Shown here: piece by piece, positions 9,288-16,694 of the stretch | Layout: each line of letters starts with the position of its first letter | Position numbering within the stretch: position 1 is the stretch's first letter | Assembly (NCBI GenBank): GCA_016212195.1 | Contig: JACRGW010000158.1 | Coordinates: forward strand, 1-33,471 | Source of the DNA: Nitrospirota bacterium | Lineage (GTDB): Bacteria; Nitrospirota; Thermodesulfovibrionia; JACRGW01 | Direction: 5' to 3' | DNA length: 33,471 nt | The notes under the pieces: model-generated | The model's input: only the letters and a program-made list of their open reading frames with translations | What the model was told of the DNA's origin: nothing | Database searches by the model: none | Program-made: the position numbers and the translations under genes

Positions 9288-9724
9288 GTAATCTGATTAT
9301 TATTTTTTCGGTCATCAATAACCTGCGTTTTTGCCAACTCGTCTCCTATCCTTGCACCAGTTTCGCTACCAATAACCAGGAGCCCTTCAAAGGTGCAGAT
9401 TATCAATGCGAAAATCCACCCTATCCAGGGGATACCGAACAGGATATAACCTATGCCGAATGGTAAGTTTCTTATAATGGATTCCCTGAAACTACACCCC
9501 ACATCCTTATTGGTAACGATGACCCTTAACCCTATAAATTTTTTACCAAGACTCCTGCCATCAAATAGACCATCGCCTATCAGGAGATAGGTGATACCTG
9601 CCAAGAAACCTATTGGGGGGAGGAGTTTGAGAAGAGCTCCTGCAATGAGGAAATCAATAAATTTAGCTATAAACCTGTTCAGGAGATTAGCCTTAATGGA
9701 TATTTTATGGGCATGCTCTTCCAA
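9281..9724 (-). CDS. RDD family membrane protein
   Basis: The 147-residue protein begins its RDD domain with an FIAKFIDFLIAGALLKLLPP helix. It has the second signature DGRSLGKKFIGLRVI and a last helix pair near GWIFALIICTFEGLL. RDD proteins are small membrane proteins with three helices and charged residues in the membrane. Some have been linked to ion transport, but no function is established here. The start is a TTG at 9724, behind GAGGAGGG about ten bases upstream. The last residues run into the small inverted repeat at 9257-9287. Confidence 0.85.
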   Translation of the reverse strand: MEEHAHKISIKANLLNRFIAKFIDFLIAGALLKLLPPIGFLAGITYLLIGDGLFDGRSLGKKFIGLRVIVTNKDVGCSFRESIIRNLPFGIGYILFGIPWIGWIFALIICTFEGLLVIGSETGARIGDELAKTQVIDDRKNNNQITF

Positions 9725-9887
9725 CCAAATATATCCCTCCTCTAAAGTTTACTTTAATATCGAAAATCCGATGAACGTTACCTTGTTCAGTATCATAACA
9801 AAGCCTCTTAAGTATTTCAAGAAATAAGTGGATTGACTGTCCTTGCCATATATGAATGAAAAAATAAGTGATTGAATGTACAATCAA

Positions 9888-9916
9888 TAGACTTTCATCA
9901 AAGGTTAAGATATAAT
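9888..9916 (+). promoter_or_regulatory. Candidate sigma-70 type promoter for dtd and possibly the che cluster
   Basis: TAGACT at 9888-9893 and a perfect TATAAT at 9911-9916 are separated by 17 bases, about 50 bases before the dtd start. It lies in the 244-base gap between the divergent RDD and dtd genes. No other clear feature is seen in that gap. Confidence 0.45.
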
Positions 9917-9968
9917 TTTCGAAACAGTAATAGAGAATAAGATTTAACTTTCAGGAGGGTATTTAAAT

Positions 9969-10409
9969 TTGAGAGTGGTGCTACAGAGGGTGAGGGAGGC
10001 ATCGGTAGAAATAGATAAAGAGGAGTTAGGGAGAATTGGGTATGGACTGGTTGTCCTTCTCGGAGTTGCTAAGGGAGACAGCTTCAGTGATATAGAGTAC
10101 CTTGCAGAAAAGATATGCAATCTAAGAATATTTGAGGATGAGGAGGGGAAACTTAATCTTTCCCTTCTGGATAAGAAAGGGGATTTACTTGTAATTTCTG
10201 AGTTCACCCTTCTTGGGAATACCAGAAAGGGGAGAAGGCCTGGTTTTGATGATGCAGCCCATCCAGATGAAGCAAGGAAACTCTATGAAAGTTTTGTAAC
10301 TGTCTTAAGAGATAAGGGCATTAAGGTAAAGACAGGGGAGTTCGGGTCTAAGATGTTAGTGAAGATATACAATGATGGGCCAGTTACATTTATAATTGAT
10401 AGTGGATAG
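9969..10409 (+). CDS. dtd: D-aminoacyl-tRNA deacylase
   Basis: Dtd hydrolyses D-amino acids wrongly attached to tRNA. The 146-residue protein matches the bacterial family at full length: MRVVLQRV at the start, the SEFTLLGNTRKGRRPGF segment in the place of the catalytic SQFTL motif, and NDGPVTF in the place of the NGPVT motif. The start is TTG at 9969, behind AGGAGG. It reads into cheA after 50 bases and may share its transcript; the two have no obvious functional link. The SQFTL glutamine is a glutamate here. Confidence 0.95.
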   Translation: MRVVLQRVREASVEIDKEELGRIGYGLVVLLGVAKGDSFSDIEYLAEKICNLRIFEDEEGKLNLSLLDKKGDLLVISEFTLLGNTRKGRRPGFDDAAHPDEARKLYESFVTVLRDKGIKVKTGEFGSKMLVKIYNDGPVTFIIDSG

Positions 10410-10459
10410 AAAAATGTTTTTCAATTGATATTCCAGAGGTTATATGATAAATTCGGTAT

Positions 10460-12487
10460 ATGCCAGATACAGGTGGTGAGAGATCAAAGAAGGAGTTTTT
10501 AGGTGAGGCCGAAGATCTCCTGACAGAAATCAACAATAATGTTGAAGAATTAGAAGAAACCTACCAGGAGAGATTTAATCCTGATACCCTGAATGCCATC
10601 TTTAGGGGAGTCCATTCCCTAAAAGGGCTATCAGGGATATTTAGCCTCAATAGAATGTCCGAGTTGAGTCACCGCCTTGAATCCCTTCTTGATACTCTCC
10701 GTCTCGGTAAGATTGAACTTAACCGTGATGTCCTCAATCTTATTATAGAAGGATTAGGTATATTGAGGAAACTTCTTGGAGATGCAGAAAAGGGAGAAGA
10801 GGTTACTGATATTGAAGGCATACTTTCTGATATTGATCTCTTTATTAGAGATAGGACAAAAAGTTCTGAGATTTCTATCATAGATACCCTTGATATCGAC
10901 CAGGCAATCCTTAAAGTCCTCACCGAATATGAAGAGTACCGCCTGAAGACCAATATTAAAGAAAGCAGAAATATCTTTCTTCTGAAGGCAAGTTTTGGCC
11001 TGCAGAGTTTCGATACAGATCTGGAGGGTCTAAATAACAAAGTGAAGACCGTAGGAGAGGTTATTACAACCTTGCCTTCATCAGGGGTATCTCCTCAGGA
11101 AGGAATCCAGTTTACCCTTCTGATAGGTAGCAGTGAAGACCTTGAAGGGATAAGCGAGAGAGTAGGGAAGGGAAAGGTTGTTATTGAAGAGGTTGGCAGG
11201 AAGAAAGGGGTAGGAAATGTTGAAGGCATACAAACTTCGGAGAGATCAGACGAACCAAGGGTCAGACCTCCTTCTACCTCAGATACATCATTAAAAAGTA
11301 TGAGCAAGACAGTAAGGGTAGATATTGAGAGGTTAGATAGGCTTATGAATACAGTAGGTGAACTTGTTCTGACTAGGGCCGCCGTTGGCAGAATAAGTAA
11401 GGAACTAAAGCAGCTTCAGGGATATAGCATTCTTTCTATGGACCTTCAAAGGGTGTCACAGTCATTAGGTAAGAGACTCACCGCATTACAGAATGAGATT
11501 ATGGAGGTGAGGATGATACCTGTAGGGCAGATCTTCTCAAGACTTTCTCAGGTTGTGAGACGTTACAGCAAGGATATAGAAAAAGAGGTAGATATGGAAT
11601 TTTATGGCGAAGAGACAGAACTGGATAAATTCTTGGCAGAGGAGACAGCCGATCCGCTGATGCATATTATAAGAAATGCTATCGATCATGGTATCGAAAC
11701 CCCTGATATCAGGAGAAGATCAGGCAAAAAAGAGAGTGGTACTGTACGGCTCAGCGCCTTTCCAAGAGGTAATCATGTTGCCATAACTATCGAAGACGAC
11801 GGAGCAGGCATTGACACGGACACAGTCATTAAAAAGGCGATTGAGAGAGGTCTCGTCGAGAGGGATGCCGTATTGAATAAAAGAGAGATACTGGAACTTC
11901 TCTTTCTCCCTGGTTTTACTACTAAAAGAGACGTGACAGAAATGTCAGGCCGTGGTGTGGGATTGGATGTGGTGAAGACAAGGGTCTCTGATCTTAGTGG
12001 TTTCATTGATATTGATACAGAGTTTGGAAAGGGGACTACCTTCACAATTACAATTCCTATTACCTTAGCGATCATTAAAGCACTTATTGTAAAGGTTTCG
12101 AAGGAGATATTTGCGATCCCTATTAACTCGGTATCTGAAAACCTGATGATTCCTTTCCAGAAGGTGCAGAGGATAGAGAAGAAGGAGGTCTTGGAACTGA
12201 GGGGAGAGATGCTACCTCTTATGAGACTGGATAAGACATTCAATCTGCCTCCTGGTGAGGATACAGAGAATATTAATATTGTAGTAGTAGGTTTTGGAGA
12301 GAGAAGGATCGGCTTAGTGGTGAGTGATTTTATAGGACAGCAGGAGATTGTAATAAAATCTCTTGGAGAAAGCCTCAAGGGTGTCCCTGGGATTTCAGGG
12401 GCAACAGAAATGGGAAAGTATAAGGTTATACTCGTTTTAGATGTAGAGGCCCTTATTGACGAGGCAATGACGAGGAGAAGGGCATAA
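10460..12487 (+). CDS. cheA: Chemotaxis histidine kinase CheA
   Basis: CheA phosphorylates itself and then CheY and CheB in response to receptors. Domains in order in the 675 residues: HPt (about 8-130) with phospho-accepting His52 in VHSLKGLSG; a linking region with an extra folded part (about 145-245); dimerisation (about 283-345); ATPase with N-box HIIRNAIDHGIE, G1 DDGAGID, F-box LPGFTTK and G2 GRGVGLDV; and a C-terminal CheW-like domain (about 535-672). All kinase motifs are intact. There is no receiver domain. The ATG at 10460 is the only usable start because a stop lies ten bases upstream in frame, and it has a weak ribosome binding site. It is the first gene of the chemosensory cluster. 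Confidence 0.97.
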   Translation: MPDTGGERSKKEFLGEAEDLLTEINNNVEELEETYQERFNPDTLNAIFRGVHSLKGLSGIFSLNRMSELSHRLESLLDTLRLGKIELNRDVLNLIIEGLGILRKLLGDAEKGEEVTDIEGILSDIDLFIRDRTKSSEISIIDTLDIDQAILKVLTEYEEYRLKTNIKESRNIFLLKASFGLQSFDTDLEGLNNKVKTVGEVITTLPSSGVSPQEGIQFTLLIGSSEDLEGISERVGKGKVVIEEVGRKKGVGNVEGIQTSERSDEPRVRPPSTSDTSLKSMSKTVRVDIERLDRLMNTVGELVLTRAAVGRISKELKQLQGYSILSMDLQRVSQSLGKRLTALQNEIMEVRMIPVGQIFSRLSQVVRRYSKDIEKEVDMEFYGEETELDKFLAEETADPLMHIIRNAIDHGIETPDIRRRSGKKESGTVRLSAFPRGNHVAITIEDDGAGIDTDTVIKKAIERGLVERDAVLNKREILELLFLPGFTTKRDVTEMSGRGVGLDVVKTRVSDLSGFIDIDTEFGKGTTFTITIPITLAIIKALIVKVSKEIFAIPINSVSENLMIPFQKVQRIEKKEVLELRGEMLPLMRLDKTFNLPPGEDTENINIVVVGFGERRIGLVVSDFIGQQEIVIKSLGESLKGVPGISGATEMGKYKVILVLDVEALIDEAMTRRRA

Positions 12488-12508
12488 AAATCAAAGTGCA
12501 AAATTATC

Positions 12509-12552
12509 ATTTAGCATTGAAGATTTTAAATTTAAAATGCTAATTGCTAAAT
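12509..12552. repeat. Nested AT-rich palindrome between cheA and the ATPase gene
   Basis: ATTTAGCA (12509-12516) and TGCTAAAT (12545-12552) flank a perfect 16-base palindrome, ATTTTAAATTTAAAAT (12523-12538). Two heptamers, ATGCTAA and TTGCTAA (12537-12550), resemble the repeat after the RDD gene. It could form a hairpin in the mRNA, but lacks the GC-rich stem of a standard terminator. Confidence 0.6.
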
Positions 12553-12581
12553 TTACAATGAAAGATTAAACGGACTTTACG

Positions 12582-13394
12582 ATGTACGAAGAATATTATG
12601 GATTTAAGATGAAGCCATTCAGTAAGACCCCTGATCCGAGATTTCTCTATATGAGTAAAGGTCATGCCGAGGCACTTGCCAGGTTACAGTATGGAGTTGA
12701 GGAGAAAGAGTTTATTCTGCTCACCGGAGAGATTGGCTCGGGGAAAACCACACTTTCGAGGGCACTCATAGACTCCCTTAATAGTTCCCATAAGATTGTC
12801 TTGATTATTAATCCCCGTCTGAGCCCGGTTAACCTGTTAAAGACCCTTGCAAACGGATTTGGCATAGATCGCCCTTCGAGATCCAGAAATAATATCCTGG
12901 AAGTTATCTATAACTCTCTCTATAATCTTTATACCGAGGGGAATGTACCTGTTATTATCATCGATGAGGCACAGCTGATACCAAGTAAAGATACCTTTGA
13001 AGAGATCAGGCTGCTCACAAATTTCCAGCTCGATGATACAAACCTTCTCTCAATAGTCCTTATAGGACAACCGGATTTAAGGAAAAGACTTGGGGGGAAG
13101 TCGTATCAATCTCTGAGACAGAGGATAGGTCTGCTCTATCACCTTGAAGGACTTACTGAAGAAGAGGTTTGTGCCTATATAAATCATAGAATATCTGTAG
13201 CAGGAAGGGAGGAAAGGACCTTCACGGAAAGTGCCATCAGATCTGTCCACAGGCATTCAGGAGGGATCCCGAGGAAGATTAATAACCTCTGTACATATGC
13301 CCTCCTCGAAGGTTTCGGAAGAGGTGTGAGCCTGATAGAGGAAGATATAATAGAGGATGTCGCAGGGGAGTTAGGCTTTGCTCTAAAAGGATGA
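12582..13394 (+). CDS. ExeA/MshM-type AAA ATPase
   Basis: This is a 270-residue P-loop ATPase of the GspA/ExeA group. The N-terminal signature MYEEYYGFKMKPFSKTPDP is typical. Walker A is GEIGSGKTT (about 49-57), Walker B VIIIDEAQ (about 125-132), followed by the sensor stretch SIVLIGQPDLRKRL and the C-terminal GGIPRKINNLC lid segment. It lacks the transmembrane helix and peptidoglycan-binding part of ExeA and is close in size to MshM, which works with type IV pili. Finding it between cheA and cheW suggests that the chemosensory pathway controls a pilus or secretion machine, which is an inference. Codon use looks like its neighbours. Confidence 0.88.
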   Translation: MYEEYYGFKMKPFSKTPDPRFLYMSKGHAEALARLQYGVEEKEFILLTGEIGSGKTTLSRALIDSLNSSHKIVLIINPRLSPVNLLKTLANGFGIDRPSRSRNNILEVIYNSLYNLYTEGNVPVIIIDEAQLIPSKDTFEEIRLLTNFQLDDTNLLSIVLIGQPDLRKRLGGKSYQSLRQRIGLLYHLEGLTEEEVCAYINHRISVAGREERTFTESAIRSVHRHSGGIPRKINNLCTYALLEGFGRGVSLIEEDIIEDVAGELGFALKG

Positions 13395-13402
13395 GTATTT
13401 CT

Positions 13403-13446
13403 TTTTTGTCACCATGAACGTAGCGAAGGGCTCAGAGTAACAAAAA
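13403..13446. repeat. Imperfect palindromic repeat of the dispersed GTCA...TGAC type
   Basis: TTTTTGT (13403-13409) pairs with ACAAAAA (13440-13446) around a core reading GTCACCATGAACGTAGCGAA and then GGGCTCAGAGTAAC. The core resembles a short palindromic repeat common in many bacterial genomes. It fills the gap between the ATPase and cheW genes and could act as a weak terminator or mRNA-stabilising hairpin. Confidence 0.55.
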
Positions 13447-13459
13447 GTGAGGAATAGAA

Positions 13460-14143
13460 ATGGATTTAGTGAATATTAGGAAAAAGGCACAGCAGGAGAA
13501 GGCGAAAGAAGAAAAACCCCAGGACTCAACCCAGAAACAGGTTCAGGGAAAGACTGAGGATGCTGAGGCAAATCTTCAAGTCGAAGGGGAGATAACAGAA
13601 GAGGCAATATCAATTGAAAAGGATGAAACAGGGATGCCTTTACAATCAGGCGGGGTTGAGTTATCCCAAGAGATAAGGGAAGAGATTCAGGAGATTCCTT
13701 CTTTACCATACAGCGAAGAAGAGTCAGTAGTTGAGGTAATATCCTTTAGGCTTGGGGATGAAATTTACGGTGTGAAGATAGATTATGTAAGGGAAATACT
13801 CAAACCTCTCGAGATAACATCTGTTCCGAGAACACCTTCTTATCTAAAGGGTGTAACATCCTTAAGAGGGGAGATTATCCCTGTCTTTGATCTCAAGGAA
13901 AGATTGGGTCTGGAAGGAATTCAGCAGGATAAAAAGAGAAGAATTCTTATACTCTCAATAAGGAACGAGACTATAGGTGCTGTGATTGATGAGGTTCTTG
14001 GAGTTATTAAGCTCCTTAAGGAGTCTATAGATTCTACTCCTACTATTATCACAGGTATAGAGGCAGATTTTCTCGAAGGGATAAGCCTGGTAGATGATAG
14101 ATTCATTGGCCTCCTTAATGTTGAAGAGGTCATGAAAATATAG
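13460..14143 (+). CDS. cheW: CheW coupling protein with an acidic N-terminal extension
   Basis: CheW couples receptors to CheA. The CheW fold occupies about residues 90-225, with VISFRLGDEIYGVKIDYVREIL, PRTPSYLKGVTSLRGEIIPVFDL and ADFLEGISLVDDRFIGLLNVE. The first 85 or so residues are low in complexity, rich in Glu, Gln and Lys, and likely disordered; ordinary CheW proteins lack this. GAGGA precedes the ATG. A second, ordinary-length cheW lies downstream at 18764, so the cluster has two couplers next to two receptors. Confidence 0.95.
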   Translation: MDLVNIRKKAQQEKAKEEKPQDSTQKQVQGKTEDAEANLQVEGEITEEAISIEKDETGMPLQSGGVELSQEIREEIQEIPSLPYSEEESVVEVISFRLGDEIYGVKIDYVREILKPLEITSVPRTPSYLKGVTSLRGEIIPVFDLKERLGLEGIQQDKKRRILILSIRNETIGAVIDEVLGVIKLLKESIDSTPTIITGIEADFLEGISLVDDRFIGLLNVEEVMKI

Positions 14144-14167
14144 TCGAAAAACTATTTGAGGAAGAAT

Positions 14168-16642
14168 ATGAGTCTACCTAATATCTTTAAGGGAAGATTA
14201 AGAATAAAAATCCTCAGTCTGGCGGTCGCAATCCTGGGCCTCGAGATGGTATTCCTTGTTATCCTGACATTAGAATTAAAGAGGGATATAATCCAGCTTT
14301 TCCTTTTGGCATCAACTGTAGCGATCTTCTTTACGATAATCCTTCAGGTTCTTTTGAGAAGGATGGTCATTGAGCCCATTGAAAGACTGGTGGATTCTAT
14401 GAAGAAGGTCTCTGAGGGAAATCTCACCCCGATTTCTGGGATTACATCAAGGGATGAAATAGGTGATCTAACTAATACAATAAATGAATCCATATTCCAT
14501 ATGGGGAGCATGATTGGTGGAATAAATGATGTATCAAAAGAAGTAGAGAGGGTGGGTTCTCAGGTATCCGATGATTCTAAGAGGTTAATCGAATTTGCCC
14601 AGATACAGCTTGGTTCTATTGAAACAATTACTGGATCAATTGAAGAATTAAATGCAGCAATCAAGGGGATCGCCTCCTCTATAGATGAGTTGTCTATCTC
14701 GGCTGTACAGACCTCATCTTCTATACTCGAAATGATGTCATCAGTGGATGAAGTGGCAAATTCAACTGTTACACTATCCACCTCTGTAGAGGGAACAGCG
14801 TCTTCTATAGATGAGATGAACGCCTCAGTAAAGGAAGTGGCTCAAAGTGCAGAGGTCCTTTCTAAGGCGTCAGAAGAGACATCTTCTGCTGTTGAGGAGA
14901 TCAACGCTACTATAAAAGAGGTAGAAATCGCTTATAGGGAGAGTGCGAGGCTCGCTGATAAGGTTAAGGAAGATGCCTCACAGCTCGGAATGGTCTCTAT
15001 AGAAAAGACAATAGAGGGAATGAAAGGGATAAAAGAGAAGGTGGAGAGGACCGCGGAATTGATAAACAGGCTCGGCAGCAGAAGCGAAGAGATAGGGAAG
15101 GTCATTAATGTTATAGATGAGGTTACTGACCAGACATCCCTCCTTGCCCTTAATGCTGCTATCCTGGCTGCCCAGGCAAAGGAACATGGCAAGGGTTTCT
15201 CAGTGGTAGCGGAGGAGATTAAGGATTTGGCTGAAAAGACAGCGGCTTCTACAAAAGAGATAGGAGACCTCATCGCCTCTGTTCAGGGAGAGGCTAAAGG
15301 TGCGGTAGAGGCGATGGGAGAGGGGCTCAGTAAGGTGGAAGAAGGGGTCAGGCTTAGCAAGGAGGCAGGAGATGCCTTAAAACAGATACTGGAAAGTGCG
15401 AAGATTTCTTCTGAGATGGCATCTTCGATAGAGAGGGCGACTATAGAACAGGTCAAGGGTATAAAACAGGTCGTTGGGGCAATGGACAGGATAAGGGATA
15501 TGATAGTTCATATTTCTAACGCTATTTCCGAACAGACAAAAGGGGTTGGACAGATAGTCCTTGCGGCTGAGAAGATGAGGGATATTACAGAGAAGGTTAG
15601 ATCTGCCACTTCTGAGCAATCTAAGGCAAGTAAGCAGATAACCCAGGCAGTTGAGATTGTTACTGAAAAGATTCAGGACATGTCACATTCTATACAGGAG
15701 CAGAAGATTGGAAGTAATTTGATAATGAATTCTATAGAGGGGGCAAGGGATATACCAAAGAGGAATGTAGATATCGCCTTCGAGATAAACCAGAGGATAC
15801 TTACCCTGATAAAGGCTACAGACCTTCTTAAGGCAGAAACGGGGAGATTTAAGATAAGCGAGGTTTATATCCGAGAAAAGGGTTTAAGGATGGGTGTTAT
15901 ACCCTTAGAGTCCCCGGCAGAGATGTTCAGGAAATTTACCCCCTTGACTGAATATCTATCGATAGCCCTTGGTATGAAGGTAAGTCTTAAACTTGCCCTC
16001 GATTTTGAAGGGACTATAGAAGATTTAGGCAAAGGTGTTACCCAGATCTGTTATATGACACCCACAACCTATATAGAGGCAAGCCAGAGATACGGGGTTA
16101 GGCCCATTGTTAAAGAAGTCCTCGATGGAAAACCTTTCACCAATTCTGTAATAGTAGCAAAGGAAGGGAGCAAAGTTAATACGGTTGAAGATATAAGGGG
16201 TAGGACCTTTGCCTTTGGCGATCCAAAATCGACAACAAGCCATATCATCCCAAGAAATATGCTCCTGGAGGTTGGAATAGATCTTAAAGACCTTAGGTCT
16301 TATAGATACCTGGGACATCATGATAATGTTGCCCAGGCTGTTCTAAAAGGGGAGTTTGATGTTGGCGGAATGCTCGAATCTATCGCCTATAAGTTCATCC
16401 CTCAGGGGCTGAAGATTATCAAGGTATCTACAGATATCCCGGGGTTTAATATATGTGTAGCTAAAGACATTGACCCAACAGTAAAGGAAAAACTTAAAAA
16501 GACCCTTCTCGACATAAACAATCAAAAGGAAGAGACAAAAAAAATCCTTAAAGCTATAAATCCGAGACAGACAGGATTTGTCGAGGCCCATGACGATGAC
16601 TACAGCGGGATAAAAAAGATGATGAGAACTATTAAATTATAA
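14168..16642 (+). CDS. Methyl-accepting chemotaxis protein with C-terminal PhnD-like substrate-binding domain
   Basis: From the ATG at 14168 the protein has 824 residues. I chose this start because GAGGA lies five bases before it; a TTG at 14156 would add four residues. Domains: two transmembrane helices (about 14-34 and 41-63) joined by only a few residues, so there is no periplasmic sensor; HAMP (about 64-115); a long MCP signalling coiled coil with the tip around VTDQTSLLALNAAILAAQ (about 318-336); and a C-terminal domain of about 250 residues (573-824). That last part begins LRMGVIPLESPAEMFRKF, continues with AFGDPKSTTSHIIPR, and resembles PhnD-type phosphonate/phosphite-binding proteins. 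By topology it would be cytoplasmic, whereas such domains normally sit in the periplasm. The ligand is unknown. Confidence 0.88.
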   Translation: MSLPNIFKGRLRIKILSLAVAILGLEMVFLVILTLELKRDIIQLFLLASTVAIFFTIILQVLLRRMVIEPIERLVDSMKKVSEGNLTPISGITSRDEIGDLTNTINESIFHMGSMIGGINDVSKEVERVGSQVSDDSKRLIEFAQIQLGSIETITGSIEELNAAIKGIASSIDELSISAVQTSSSILEMMSSVDEVANSTVTLSTSVEGTASSIDEMNASVKEVAQSAEVLSKASEETSSAVEEINATIKEVEIAYRESARLADKVKEDASQLGMVSIEKTIEGMKGIKEKVERTAELINRLGSRSEEIGKVINVIDEVTDQTSLLALNAAILAAQAKEHGKGFSVVAEEIKDLAEKTAASTKEIGDLIASVQGEAKGAVEAMGEGLSKVEEGVRLSKEAGDALKQILESAKISSEMASSIERATIEQVKGIKQVVGAMDRIRDMIVHISNAISEQTKGVGQIVLAAEKMRDITEKVRSATSEQSKASKQITQAVEIVTEKIQDMSHSIQEQKIGSNLIMNSIEGARDIPKRNVDIAFEINQRILTLIKATDLLKAETGRFKISEVYIREKGLRMGVIPLESPAEMFRKFTPLTEYLSIALGMKVSLKLALDFEGTIEDLGKGVTQICYMTPTTYIEASQRYGVRPIVKEVLDGKPFTNSVIVAKEGSKVNTVEDIRGRTFAFGDPKSTTSHIIPRNMLLEVGIDLKDLRSYRYLGHHDNVAQAVLKGEFDVGGMLESIAYKFIPQGLKIIKVSTDIPGFNICVAKDIDPTVKEKLKKTLLDINNQKEETKKILKAINPRQTGFVEAHDDDYSGIKKMMRTIKL

Positions 16643-16664
16643 CAGGATTGAAAGGAGGAAGAAT

Positions 16665-16694
16665 ATGAATCTAAGAAATATGAATCTAAGAAAT
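16665..16694 (+). repeat. Perfect 15-bp tandem duplication at a start codon
   Basis: ATGAATCTAAGAAAT occurs twice in direct succession and encodes MNLRN twice. Only the first copy has a ribosome binding site at the right distance (GGAGG six bases upstream), so the first ATG is the start. The repeat preserves the frame. Confidence 0.95.

Noticed and set aside
11773..12510. Minus-strand open frame of about 245 codons opposite cheA
   Set aside because: It mirrors the conserved ATPase and CheW-like regions of cheA; the serine/isoleucine-rich product has no recognisable domain.
12509..12552. AT-rich palindrome as a rho-independent terminator of cheA
   Set aside because: The stem is nearly all A and T, with no following U-run, and the next genes belong to the same cluster.
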